Shown here piece after piece: positions 1 through 5,351 of a stretch of 5,587 nucleotides of DNA. Each line of letters opens with the position of its first letter. The first letter of the stretch is position 1. The DNA comes from Betaproteobacteria bacterium (GTDB taxonomy: Bacteria > Pseudomonadota > Gammaproteobacteria > Burkholderiales > Casimicrobiaceae): assembly GCA_003153335.1 (NCBI GenBank), contig PLYG01000221.1:1-5587 (forward strand), given 5' to 3'. The notes under the pieces were generated by a model that had not been told where the DNA came from, ran no database searches, and worked only from the letters and a program-made list of their open reading frames with translations. The position numbers and the translations under genes were made by a program.

Positions 1-264
1 CCGATTGGCGCCTACGAGCCGCGCTGGTTCATGGCCCCGTTTCATGTGAATCCCGCGGAGGCCGTGCAAATCCATCTCGACTTGCGCACCCGTTACTCGC
101 TGGGCATTCATTGGGGCACGTTCGAGATGAGCGACGAAGCGCTGGACGAACCGCCGATTGTGCTGCAACAGGAGCTGGCGAAGCGGGGCATAGCGCCCGA
201 TCGCTTTTTTGTCTTGCGGCATGGAGAGACGTGGCGAGTGGGCGCACCCCTTGCCACCCATTAG
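1..264 (+). CDS. NAPE-PLD-like metallo-beta-lactamase-fold hydrolase (C-terminal part)
   Basis: Only the last 87 residues are present; the reading frame is open from the first base, so the gene begins upstream. The visible part matches the C-terminus of N-acyl-phosphatidylethanolamine-hydrolysing phospholipase D, a zinc metallo-beta-lactamase-fold enzyme. It starts with PIGAYEPRWFM, then HVNPAEAVQIH, then GIHWGTF (His37 of the visible segment, a metal-ligand position in the family), then EPP and FFVLRHGE. From memory, human NAPE-PLD has nearly the same string of motifs in the same order. Bacterial members are usually annotated as MBL-fold hydrolases, and their substrate is often unknown; a phospholipid or N-acyl ethanolamine-type phosphodiester is plausible but inferred. 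The N-terminal HxHxDH zinc motif lies outside the window and cannot be checked. The gene ends 21 bp before the stop of the convergent SDR gene. Confidence 0.88.
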   Translation, partial: PIGAYEPRWFMAPFHVNPAEAVQIHLDLRTRYSLGIHWGTFEMSDEALDEPPIVLQQELAKRGIAPDRFFVLRHGETWRVGAPLATH

Positions 265-285
265 CAGATTGTTACCAGACCTGGG

Positions 286-1017
286 TTAGGACAGCTCGCG
301 CAAATCGGCGATGCCCGGCGGCAGCTTTCCTGCGCGTTCCAGGGCAATGATTTTCCGCGCCACTTCGTCGGCCGTTTTCAGCAACCCCTCGGACTTGAAC
401 GCGCGAAAGCGCTCGACCTGGGGAAATTGGGCCGCGTCGGCGCCGCGCGCGAAGACCTGCATATCGGTGTCGATGATGCCGGGCGCCAGACTGGTGATCG
501 TGACCGGGTTTGCCGCCGCTTCGACTTCCAGCGCAGCCACCCGCGATGCCATGTCCAGACCAGCCTTGCCGGCACAATACGCGCCCGAGCCGGCGTTCGG
601 CCGCCGGCCCGCTCCGGAGGAAATATTGACCACGCTGCGCGCGGGCACCTGCGTGGATGCGACCAGAAACGCGTTCATCAGCACCATCGCCGCGGTGAGG
701 TTGACCGCGATGTTTCGCTGCAGCGATGCGGCGTCCACCTGCCCCGCAACGCCCAGGGGTTCCAGCATCCCGGCGTTATTGATCAGCACCGCGCGGCTCC
801 AGGCCTCGGCCAACAGGGCCGCGCTGATGCTTTCCGCGGCGGCGATCTGGCCCTCGTTGGTGCCAAGGTCCGCGCGGATGTCGCGCCACGCCAGGATGTC
901 CTTGGGCATTCCCGCGCGGGAACACCCGACCACGCGGGTAGCGGACTCCGCAGCCAGCATGCGGGCGAATGCAAGACCCAGTCCGCGCGAGGCGCCGGTG
1001 ACGATGTAGAGGTTCAT
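286..1017 (-). CDS. SDR-family oxidoreductase, sepiapterin/benzil reductase-like
   Basis: A 243-residue NAD(P)-dependent short-chain dehydrogenase/reductase, complete and of normal length for a classical SDR. The Rossmann cofactor motif TGASRGLG is at residues 7-14 and the NNAG motif at 80-83. The catalytic set is Asn106, Ser134, Tyr147 and Lys151 (YCAGK). The string YCAGKAGLDM and the later APGIIDTDMQ closely resemble sepiapterin reductase and the bacterial YueD/benzil reductase branch; an Asp near the C-terminus (IAD) may correspond to the substrate-anchoring Asp of sepiapterin reductase. The true substrate is unknown; a dicarbonyl or pterin side chain is only inferred. I chose the ATG at 1017 because the Rossmann strand starts there and GGAG lies 8 nt upstream. 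The frame stays open back to 1176, but that extension is low-complexity repeat sequence. The gene converges with the hydrolase gene and diverges from the toxin gene. Confidence 0.9.
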   Translation of the reverse strand: MNLYIVTGASRGLGLAFARMLAAESATRVVGCSRAGMPKDILAWRDIRADLGTNEGQIAAAESISAALLAEAWSRAVLINNAGMLEPLGVAGQVDAASLQRNIAVNLTAAMVLMNAFLVASTQVPARSVVNISSGAGRRPNAGSGAYCAGKAGLDMASRVAALEVEAAANPVTITSLAPGIIDTDMQVFARGADAAQFPQVERFRAFKSEGLLKTADEVARKIIALERAGKLPPGIADLRELS

Positions 1018-1069
1018 TGGAGGGGCTCCAGCTCGACGGAAACGCAGGGGGGCACAGCATAACCGAACC

Positions 1070-1220
1070 CATGCGCCTGCGCATGCACGCACATCGGCGC
1101 TTGCGCATGTTTGCGTGGGCCCACGCCTGAACGCATGCCAGTGCGGGCGCATGCTCACGGGCGACCGCGCATGCACCCATGCCGGAACGGGCGCATGCCT
1201 GCGCGCGCCAGCGCCTGCGC
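1070..1220. repeat. GCATGC-rich alternating purine-pyrimidine repeat cluster
   Basis: The palindromic hexamer GCATGC occurs five times here, at 1081, 1133, 1149, 1169 and 1193, with a GCATGT variant at 1105. Two longer direct repeats are embedded: GCGCATGCAC at 1079 and 1167, and CGGGCGCATGC at 1144 and 1188. The cluster is bounded by the same 10-mer, GCGCCTGCGC, at 1073-1082 and 1211-1220. Most copies lie in alternating purine-pyrimidine tracts, the longest being 17 nt at 1078-1094. Spacings between starts are 24, 28, 16, 20 and 24 bp. It could be a protein-binding array, a degenerate repeat element, or sequence prone to Z-DNA or cruciform structure; no function can be assigned. Confidence 0.6.
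1113..1126. repeat. Perfect 14-bp palindrome
   Basis: GCGTGGGCCCACGC is identical to its reverse complement over all 14 bases, with no spacer. It lies inside the GCATGC cluster, about 100 bp upstream of the SDR start codon on that gene's strand and about 155 bp upstream of the toxin start. A spacerless palindrome of this length suits a dimeric regulator site better than an RNA hairpin, but there is no evidence for a specific binder. Confidence 0.5.
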
Positions 1221-1233
1221 AACTAACGCCAGC

Positions 1234-1243
1234 GCGTCAGCAA
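1234..1243 (+). repeat. Left copy of 10-bp inverted repeat flanking the TA module
   Basis: GCGTCAGCAA here is the exact reverse complement of TTGCTGACGC at 2004-2013. The two copies lie about 37 bp before the toxin start and about 50 bp after the antitoxin stop, so they bracket the module. The match does not extend in either direction without gaps. Confidence 0.4.
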
Positions 1244-1283
1244 TTCGCAATGCAATAGATTGGTGATATCCTATGCGATATGC
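1244..1283 (+). promoter_or_regulatory. Possible promoter and operator of the toxin-antitoxin operon
   Basis: TTCGCA (1244-1249) and TATCCT (1267-1272) each match the sigma-70 hexamers at four of six positions and are separated by 17 bp. A start site about 7 nt after the -10 box would fall at 1279-1280, on the toxin ATG, implying a leaderless message. There is no well-spaced Shine-Dalgarno site; GGTGAT at 1262-1267 is 12 nt away. TATGC occurs twice with a 7-bp period (1272-1276 and 1279-1283), and GATAT is repeated at 1265 and 1277. Short direct repeats over a promoter are typical operators for ribbon-helix-helix antitoxins, so autoregulation here is plausible. Confidence 0.35.
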
Positions 1284-1705
1284 ACAAAGTCGTATTGGAC
1301 ACGTCGGTTCTGGTTGCAGGGCTACGCAGTCGTGACGGTGCGAGCAACCAATTGTTGATGCGTGTGGCGGATGAAACGCTCACTCCATGTGTATTGACGG
1401 CGCTGTTTTTGGAATATGAAGACGTACTCAATCGCGCGGAGTTTCTTGATGCGACTGGATTCACAGCGCGGGACGTGAGTCGCTTTTTGTCGGGATTTGC
1501 TGCGGCGTCTCATCCCGTTGAAATTCATTTTCGATGGCGTCCGCAGTTGACTGACCCGAACGACGAATTTGTCCTTGAAGTGGCCGTCAACGCGGGGCGT
1601 GTGCCGTTAGTTACGCACAACACACGCGACTTTGCGATTGCTACGCGACGATTCAAGCTATTGGTCCTTACACCCGGTCAGTTTTTGCGAAAGTTCAGGT
1701 CATGA
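1280..1705 (+). CDS. PIN-domain toxin of a toxin-antitoxin module
   Basis: A 141-residue protein of the family annotated as putative toxin-antitoxin system toxin component, PIN family (COG1569-like). PIN toxins are Mg-dependent ribonucleases that block growth by cleaving RNA. The acidic active-site residues are recognisable: Asp7 in VVLDTSVLVAGL, Glu45 or Glu47 in the FLEYEDVL helix, Asp92 and Asp95 in LTDPNDEFVLEVA, and Asp117 in THNTRDF. The length is normal and no catalytic residue appears lost. The gene is first in a two-gene operon and overlaps the antitoxin gene by the four bases ATGA, so translation is probably coupled. Two 60-base blocks I counted (from 1261 and 1381) are each 48% GC, against 60% and 68% for blocks in the dioxygenase gene, which suggests a different origin. 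The RNA target is unknown. Confidence 0.88.
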   Translation: MHKVVLDTSVLVAGLRSRDGASNQLLMRVADETLTPCVLTALFLEYEDVLNRAEFLDATGFTARDVSRFLSGFAAASHPVEIHFRWRPQLTDPNDEFVLEVAVNAGRVPLVTHNTRDFAIATRRFKLLVLTPGQFLRKFRS

Positions 1706-1953
1706 CTACTAAAGCCGCTTACGCACTGAAGTTGCCGCACTCTGTCAAAAACGCTGCACAGCGACTTGCAGCCATCGATGGCGTGTCGTTGAACCAATTC
1801 ATCGCAGTTGCCGTCGCAGAAAAGATTGGTGCGCTCGAAAGCGCAGAAGCATTTCTGAAGCAACGTGCGGGCAAGGCCAAGCCGTCCGACATGAAATCGA
1901 TCCTGCGCCGCGCGCCGCGTGGAGAGGTGATAACGTCGGATCAGGCTGCGTAA
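1702..1953 (+). CDS. Ribbon-helix-helix (HicB/CopG-type) antitoxin
   Basis: An 83-residue protein forming a pair with the PIN toxin. Residues about 6-46 fit a ribbon-helix-helix DNA-binding fold: a short strand (YALKLP), a first helix (HSVKNAAQRLAAIDG), and the turn plus second helix VSLNQFIAVAVAEKIGAL. The SLNQFI string is typical of HicB- and CopG-type antitoxins. The basic, probably flexible C-terminal part (about 47-83) is where such antitoxins usually wrap around and inhibit the toxin. It should bind the operon's own promoter as a dimer together with the toxin. The ATG overlaps the toxin stop (ATGA), with AGGT a few bases upstream as a weak ribosome site. The toxin-antitoxin order is the reverse of the usual antitoxin-first order of vapBC. 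The gene-family name is uncertain, but the RHH fold and pairing are well supported. Confidence 0.82.
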   Translation: MTTKAAYALKLPHSVKNAAQRLAAIDGVSLNQFIAVAVAEKIGALESAEAFLKQRAGKAKPSDMKSILRRAPRGEVITSDQAA

Positions 1954-1962
1954 CCTGCGCGA

Positions 1963-1986
1963 GGCGGAGCACAATGAAGCTTCGCC
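1963..1986 (+). terminator. Hairpin just after the antitoxin gene
   Basis: GGCGGAGC (1963-1970) pairs with GCTTCGCC (1979-1986) over eight positions with one G-U pair, leaving an 8-nt loop. It starts 10 bp after the antitoxin stop. No T-run follows, so it may be a weak or Rho-assisted terminator or an mRNA-stabilising stem instead. Confidence 0.35.
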
Positions 1987-2003
1987 GCACGAGCTAAGGC
2001 CAG

Positions 2004-2013
2004 TTGCTGACGC
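2004..2013 (-). repeat. Right copy of 10-bp inverted repeat flanking the TA module
   Basis: TTGCTGACGC on the + strand is the exact reverse complement of 1234-1243. It lies about 50 bp beyond the antitoxin stop, in non-coding sequence before the dioxygenase operon. It could mark an edge of a transferred segment or be chance. Confidence 0.4.
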
Positions 2014-2148
2014 TTACGCGACGCCGATGGCGTGCGGATCGAAACTGAGCGGAAGTTCAGGGTTGTCTTGCCTCCACCGTGCCCTGCGAGTAACCTACGG
2101 AACCAATTCATGCGGCTGAGCGCTCGGCCCATCCACAGGAGGAACCCC
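2014..2148 (+). promoter_or_regulatory. Upstream region of the dioxygenase operon
   Basis: This non-coding stretch must carry the operon promoter unless transcription reads through from the TA module. The best sigma-70-like pair I find is TTGCCT (2068-2073) and TAACCT (2091-2096) with 17-bp spacing, which is a weak match. CAGGG (2058-2062) and CCCTG (2082-2086) form a 5-bp inverted repeat overlapping it, a possible but unproven operator. A strong Shine-Dalgarno site, AGGAGG at 2137-2142, sits 6 nt before the alpha-subunit ATG and fixes that start. Confidence 0.35.
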
Positions 2149-3468
2149 ATGTTGCAGCAACGCCCGGACGTGCGGCGCGCGGTCGAAGCGGACCGCGTGC
2201 ACAAGAGCGTCTATACCGATCCCGCGATTTTCGATCTGGAGATGGAACGCATCTTCGAGCGGGTCTGGATTTACTGCGGTCACGAGAGCCAGGTCAGGAA
2301 GCCCGGCGACTATTATACGCTGCAGATCGGGCGCCAGCCGATGATCATGGTGCGTGGCGCCGAAGGTGAGGTCAACGTCCTGTACAACCGCTGTCCGCAT
2401 CGGGGCACGATGCTGGTCGGCGACCGCCAGGGCTCGACCGGCGAATTCTTTCGTTGCTCGTATCACGCCTGGACGTTTCATACCGACGGCAAGCTGAAGA
2501 ATATTCCGATGATGGAGTCCGGCTACGAGGGCACGCGGTGGACGCGCGAGAATCCGGACTGCAACGTCAAGCGTGCGGCGCGGGTCGAGAACTATCGCGG
2601 CTTTGTGTTTGCCAGCCTGGCCGCGGACGGGCCGACGCTGCAGGAATACCTCGGGCCGGCCAAGATCGCGTTTGACGACATGTGCGACCGCGCGCCCGCA
2701 GGCGAAGTCGAGATCGTCCCCAATTGTTTTCGGGTGATTCAGAATTCGAATTGGAAGATCTTCCTCGAAAATCAGCTCGACGCGCTGCATCCGTCGGTGA
2801 CGCACCAGTCGACCGGTCGCGCCGCGCACGAGGTCGAACTCGACATCGCGAAAAAGACCGGCCACGCGCCGCTGTCGTACCACATGCTCTCGGCGTTCGC
2901 GACGGTGACCATCGACCAGTGGGACAATTTCCAGACGCTCAACTATCCGCACGGTCATTGCATCCTGACCGGCTACATGGGCTTGCGCCCGCAGGACCGC
3001 GACACGCTGGACTACGAACGCGTGCTCGCCAAGGCTTACGGCAAGCAGCGCAAGGAGGAAATCCTCTCCACCAATATTCATCACGTGCTGCTCTATCCCG
3101 GGCTGTCGGTGCAGTCGCCGCTGCAGCAGTTGCGCGCGGTCCGCCCGCTGGGCGTCGACAAGACGCTGACGGAAATCTGGCACTTCCGCCTCAAGGGTGC
3201 ACCGGAACCAATTTATCGGCGCGCACTGGCCTACTACAACCTGGTCAATTCACCCTCGACCATGATCAATGCCGACGACCTGGAGAATTTCTGGAAATGC
3301 CAGCAAGGCCTTACCGCGGATGGCGGCGAGTGGGTCAGCTTTCACCGGCATTACGGGCACGATATCGCGCGCGATGGGATGGTGGAAACCGCGCCCGGCA
3401 TGGGCACGTCGGAAGCGCCGATGCGCAACCAGATGAAGGCCTGGGCCGAATTCATGGACAAGGCCTGA
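2149..3468 (+). CDS. Rieske aromatic-ring-hydroxylating dioxygenase, alpha subunit
   Basis: A 439-residue catalytic subunit of a Rieske non-heme iron oxygenase, which uses O2 and electrons from a reductase chain to hydroxylate an aromatic or similar substrate in the cytoplasm. The N-terminal Rieske domain carries C82-P-H84 and C103-x2-H106, ligands of the 2Fe-2S cluster, with 18 residues between H84 and C103. The C-terminal catalytic domain has NWKIFLEN followed by Asp211, His214 and His219: the bridging Asp and two iron ligands. The third iron ligand is probably Asp377 in INADDLENFW. All key residues are intact and the length is normal. A GTG-initiated extension to 2032 is open, but AGGAGG with 6-nt spacing selects the ATG at 2149. 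The beta subunit starts 10 nt after the stop. Substrate specificity cannot be read; benzoate-, cumate-, anthranilate- or salicylate-like acids are all possible. Confidence 0.93.
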   Translation: MLQQRPDVRRAVEADRVHKSVYTDPAIFDLEMERIFERVWIYCGHESQVRKPGDYYTLQIGRQPMIMVRGAEGEVNVLYNRCPHRGTMLVGDRQGSTGEFFRCSYHAWTFHTDGKLKNIPMMESGYEGTRWTRENPDCNVKRAARVENYRGFVFASLAADGPTLQEYLGPAKIAFDDMCDRAPAGEVEIVPNCFRVIQNSNWKIFLENQLDALHPSVTHQSTGRAAHEVELDIAKKTGHAPLSYHMLSAFATVTIDQWDNFQTLNYPHGHCILTGYMGLRPQDRDTLDYERVLAKAYGKQRKEEILSTNIHHVLLYPGLSVQSPLQQLRAVRPLGVDKTLTEIWHFRLKGAPEPIYRRALAYYNLVNSPSTMINADDLENFWKCQQGLTADGGEWVSFHRHYGHDIARDGMVETAPGMGTSEAPMRNQMKAWAEFMDKA

Positions 3469-3478
3469 AGGGATGACG

Positions 3479-4123
3479 ATGGCAACCGGTCAATCCACCA
3501 AAAAGCGCAAGGCGGCGGCGAAACCCGGCAACGAGAGCGCAAAACGCACCAAGACCACGCTGCGCAAAAACAGCTCCGGGTCTGCGGCGCACCAGCGCAC
3601 TGCCTCGGCCCAGGAGGCGAACGCACCGGCGCCAGCCGATGCCCACACGCTGCAACACGTGATCGAACAGTTTTTGTACGCGCAGGCCGAATCACTCGAT
3701 GGCAAGCGCTGGCAGGACTACATCAATCTGTTCACCGACGAGGGCCACTACTGGATGCCTGCGGCACCGGAGCAAACCACGGGCGAGGGCGTGCCCTCTA
3801 TTTTCTACGAGGACAAGAACCTGATGCAGGTGCGGATGCGGCGCGTCCAGCATCCGGATGCGTGGTCGCAGCGGCCGCTGTGGGGCACCAATCACCTGGT
3901 GTCGAATGTCATCGTCGAATCGGAGAACGGGAAGAAGGACGAGCTGGTCGTGCGCTCGCGCTTTCACATGATGGAGTTCCGCCGCGAGACTTCGCGCCAC
4001 TTCGGCGGATCGTACGTCCATCATCTGGTGCATACGCCCGATGGATTTCGCATCCGGTTGCAGCGCGTCGACATGGTGAATGCGCAAGGACCGTTCGAGT
4101 ACGTATTGCAGATCTGGGTCTAA
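3479..4123 (+). CDS. Ring-hydroxylating dioxygenase, beta subunit with basic N-terminal tail
   Basis: The small subunit that assembles with the Rieske alpha subunit, normally as an alpha3beta3 hexamer; it is mainly structural. Residues about 55-214 form the NTF2/SnoaL-like cone fold of the family (Ring_hydroxyl_B), with recognisable stretches: FLYAQAESLDGKRWQDYINLF, GHYWMPA, RMRRVQHPDAWSQ, HLVSNV, ELVVRSRFHMMEFRR, FGGSYVHHL and GFRIRLQRVD to the C-terminal VLQIWV. The first ~54 residues are an unusual Lys/Ala/Ser/Thr-rich tail with 11 Lys/Arg in the first 40 residues. This makes the protein 214 residues, against roughly 160-180 for most beta subunits. Two in-frame ATGs exist, at 3473 and 3479. 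GAAGGG at 3467-3472 abuts the first but sits 6 nt from the second, so I prefer 3479. The gene is almost certainly co-translated with alpha. Confidence 0.9.
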   Translation: MATGQSTKKRKAAAKPGNESAKRTKTTLRKNSSGSAAHQRTASAQEANAPAPADAHTLQHVIEQFLYAQAESLDGKRWQDYINLFTDEGHYWMPAAPEQTTGEGVPSIFYEDKNLMQVRMRRVQHPDAWSQRPLWGTNHLVSNVIVESENGKKDELVVRSRFHMMEFRRETSRHFGGSYVHHLVHTPDGFRIRLQRVDMVNAQGPFEYVLQIWV

Positions 4124-4146
4124 GACCTGAACCACAGGAGAGACAA

Positions 4147-5337
4147 ATGAACAGCGCAACCCGCACGACCGCCGTCCTATTCACAATGGCGACCCTGGCC
4201 GCGCTGGCGGCTGGAAGCGCCGGTGCCGCGGACCGTGTCAAGGTCGGCTTTTTGAGCACGCTGTCGGGACCCGGCGGCGCGTTGGGCATCGACATCCGCG
4301 ACGGCTTCAATCTTGCGATAAAACATGCAGGCGGCAAGCTGGGCGGCTTGGCCGTCGAACTGACCGTGGTCGACGATCAGCAAAAACCGGACGTGGGCAA
4401 GCAGGCCGCCGAACGCATGGTCACGCAGAACAAGGTCGACTTCATGACCGGCATGGTGTTCTCCAACGTGTTGCTGCCGACGATTCCCGCGGTGCTCGAG
4501 GCTAAGGTGTTCTACATCAGCCCGAACACCGGTCCCGAGGATTACGCCGGATCGAAATGCAATCCTTACTTCTTTGTCGCGTCATGGCAGAACGAAGACG
4601 TCCCCGGCGCGATGGGCAAGTATGCGACCGAAAAGGGCTACAAGAACGTTTACCTGATCGGCGCCAACTATCCGGGCGGCAAGGAATCCATCGCCGGCTT
4701 CAAGCGCTATTTCAAGGGCGCGGTGGCCGACGAGGTCTACACCCCGATGGGCCAGCTCGACTACGCCGCGGAGCTGGCGACCATGCAGGCGAAGAAGCCC
4801 GACGCATTGTTCATCTTTCTGCCGGGCGGCATGGGCATCAATTTCATCAAGCAGTTCGTGGCCACCGGTGCGAACAAGTCGGTAACGCTCTTGCTGCCGG
4901 GCTTTTCCGCGGACGAGGACACGATCAAGCCGGTCGGCGCCGCTTTGCTGGGCGCGCTCAACTCCTCGCACTGGGCGCACGATCTCGATAATCCGCAGAA
5001 CAAGCGCTTTGTCGCCGATTTCGAAAAGGAATACGGGCGGCTGCCGACCATGTACGCGGCGCAAGGTTACGACACCGCGATGCTGATGGATGGCGCGATC
5101 CGCGACGTCGGCGGCAAGATCGAAGACAAGGCCGCCCTGCGCAAGGCACTCCAGGCCGCCAACTTCAAGTCGGTGCGCGGTGCGTTCAGGTTCAACGACA
5201 ATCATTACCCGATCCAGGACTATTACCTGCGCGAAGTGGTCAAGGACGACAAGGGCCGCATCACCAACCGCACCGTGTCGAAGATCATGAGCGCACAGGC
5301 CGATCCGTTCGTCGCGCAGTGCCGGATGCCGGGGTGA
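4147..5337 (+). CDS. Periplasmic substrate-binding protein of a Liv-type ABC transporter
   Basis: A 396-residue extracellular solute-binding protein of the Peripla_BP_6/LivK class, the receptor that delivers ligand to a branched-chain amino acid-type ABC importer. A Sec signal peptide is clear: basic Arg6, a hydrophobic stretch at about 9-22, and cleavage near AGA at 25-27. The mature protein opens with VKVGFLSTLSGPGGALG, typical of the first lobe. Cys138 and Cys392 may form a disulfide. The ending (NDNHYPIQDYYLREVVKD and a Cys-containing tail) resembles members found in aromatic-catabolism loci of Burkholderiales and Rhodopseudomonas, some of which bind aromatic acids. Placement 23 bp after the dioxygenase beta gene suggests it captures that enzyme's substrate. 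AGGAG at 4136-4140, 6 nt upstream, sets the start; the open frame back to 3862 lacks a signal peptide and overlaps the beta gene. No permease or ATPase gene is in the window. Confidence 0.92.
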   Translation: MNSATRTTAVLFTMATLAALAAGSAGAADRVKVGFLSTLSGPGGALGIDIRDGFNLAIKHAGGKLGGLAVELTVVDDQQKPDVGKQAAERMVTQNKVDFMTGMVFSNVLLPTIPAVLEAKVFYISPNTGPEDYAGSKCNPYFFVASWQNEDVPGAMGKYATEKGYKNVYLIGANYPGGKESIAGFKRYFKGAVADEVYTPMGQLDYAAELATMQAKKPDALFIFLPGGMGINFIKQFVATGANKSVTLLLPGFSADEDTIKPVGAALLGALNSSHWAHDLDNPQNKRFVADFEKEYGRLPTMYAAQGYDTAMLMDGAIRDVGGKIEDKAALRKALQAANFKSVRGAFRFNDNHYPIQDYYLREVVKDDKGRITNRTVSKIMSAQADPFVAQCRMPG

Positions 5338-5351
5338 GCAATCCATTTACC

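Larger units (their letters stand above)
1018..1279. other. Divergent intergenic region with repeat cluster
   Basis: These 262 bp separate the divergent SDR and PIN toxin genes. I see no convincing gene here. Open frames on the - strand run through it, but their translations are Arg/Ala/Cys/His-rich and only reflect the GCATGC-type repeats. The SDR ribosome binding site lies at its left end. The repeat cluster occupies about 1070-1220, and a toxin-promoter-like sequence the last 40 bp. Confidence 0.7.

Noticed and set aside
427..1062. 211-residue + strand frame opposite the SDR gene
   Set aside because: Its translation is Arg/Gly/His/Asp-rich and domain-free. The - strand SDR has all its catalytic motifs.
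286..1176. Longer SDR reading frame of 296 residues starting at 1176
   Set aside because: The extra 53 residues translate the GCATGC repeat region and precede the Rossmann strand. The ATG at 1017 has a GGAG site and gives the normal family length.
1070..1220. CRISPR array
   Set aside because: Repeat units are only 6-11 bp, spacings of 16-28 bp vary, and there is no constant repeat-spacer pattern or cas gene.
1221..2013. TA module as an integron gene cassette with attC sites
   Set aside because: I found no GTTRRRY/RYYYAAC core pair with the right arrangement at either side; only the 10-bp inverted repeat is present.
2021..2033. Hairpin ACGCC-GAT-GGCGT as an attenuator or terminator
   Set aside because: The stem is only 5 bp with a 3-nt loop and no T-run, so it is too short to support a call in GC-rich DNA.
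2095..3183. 362-residue open frame on the - strand opposite the alpha gene
   Set aside because: It is a shadow of a GC-rich gene: Arg/Val/His/Ala-rich with no recognisable domain, and the + strand gene is certain.
2032..3468. Longer alpha-subunit frame from a GTG at 2032
   Set aside because: The ATG at 2149 has AGGAGG six bases upstream, and the extension resembles no family sequence.
3862..5337. Longer binding-protein frame starting inside the beta gene
   Set aside because: It would overlap the beta gene by over 250 bp and bury the signal peptide. The ATG at 4147 has a good ribosome site.
4582..5346. 254-residue open frame on the - strand opposite the binding-protein gene
   Set aside because: It is an antisense shadow with biased composition and no recognisable motif.
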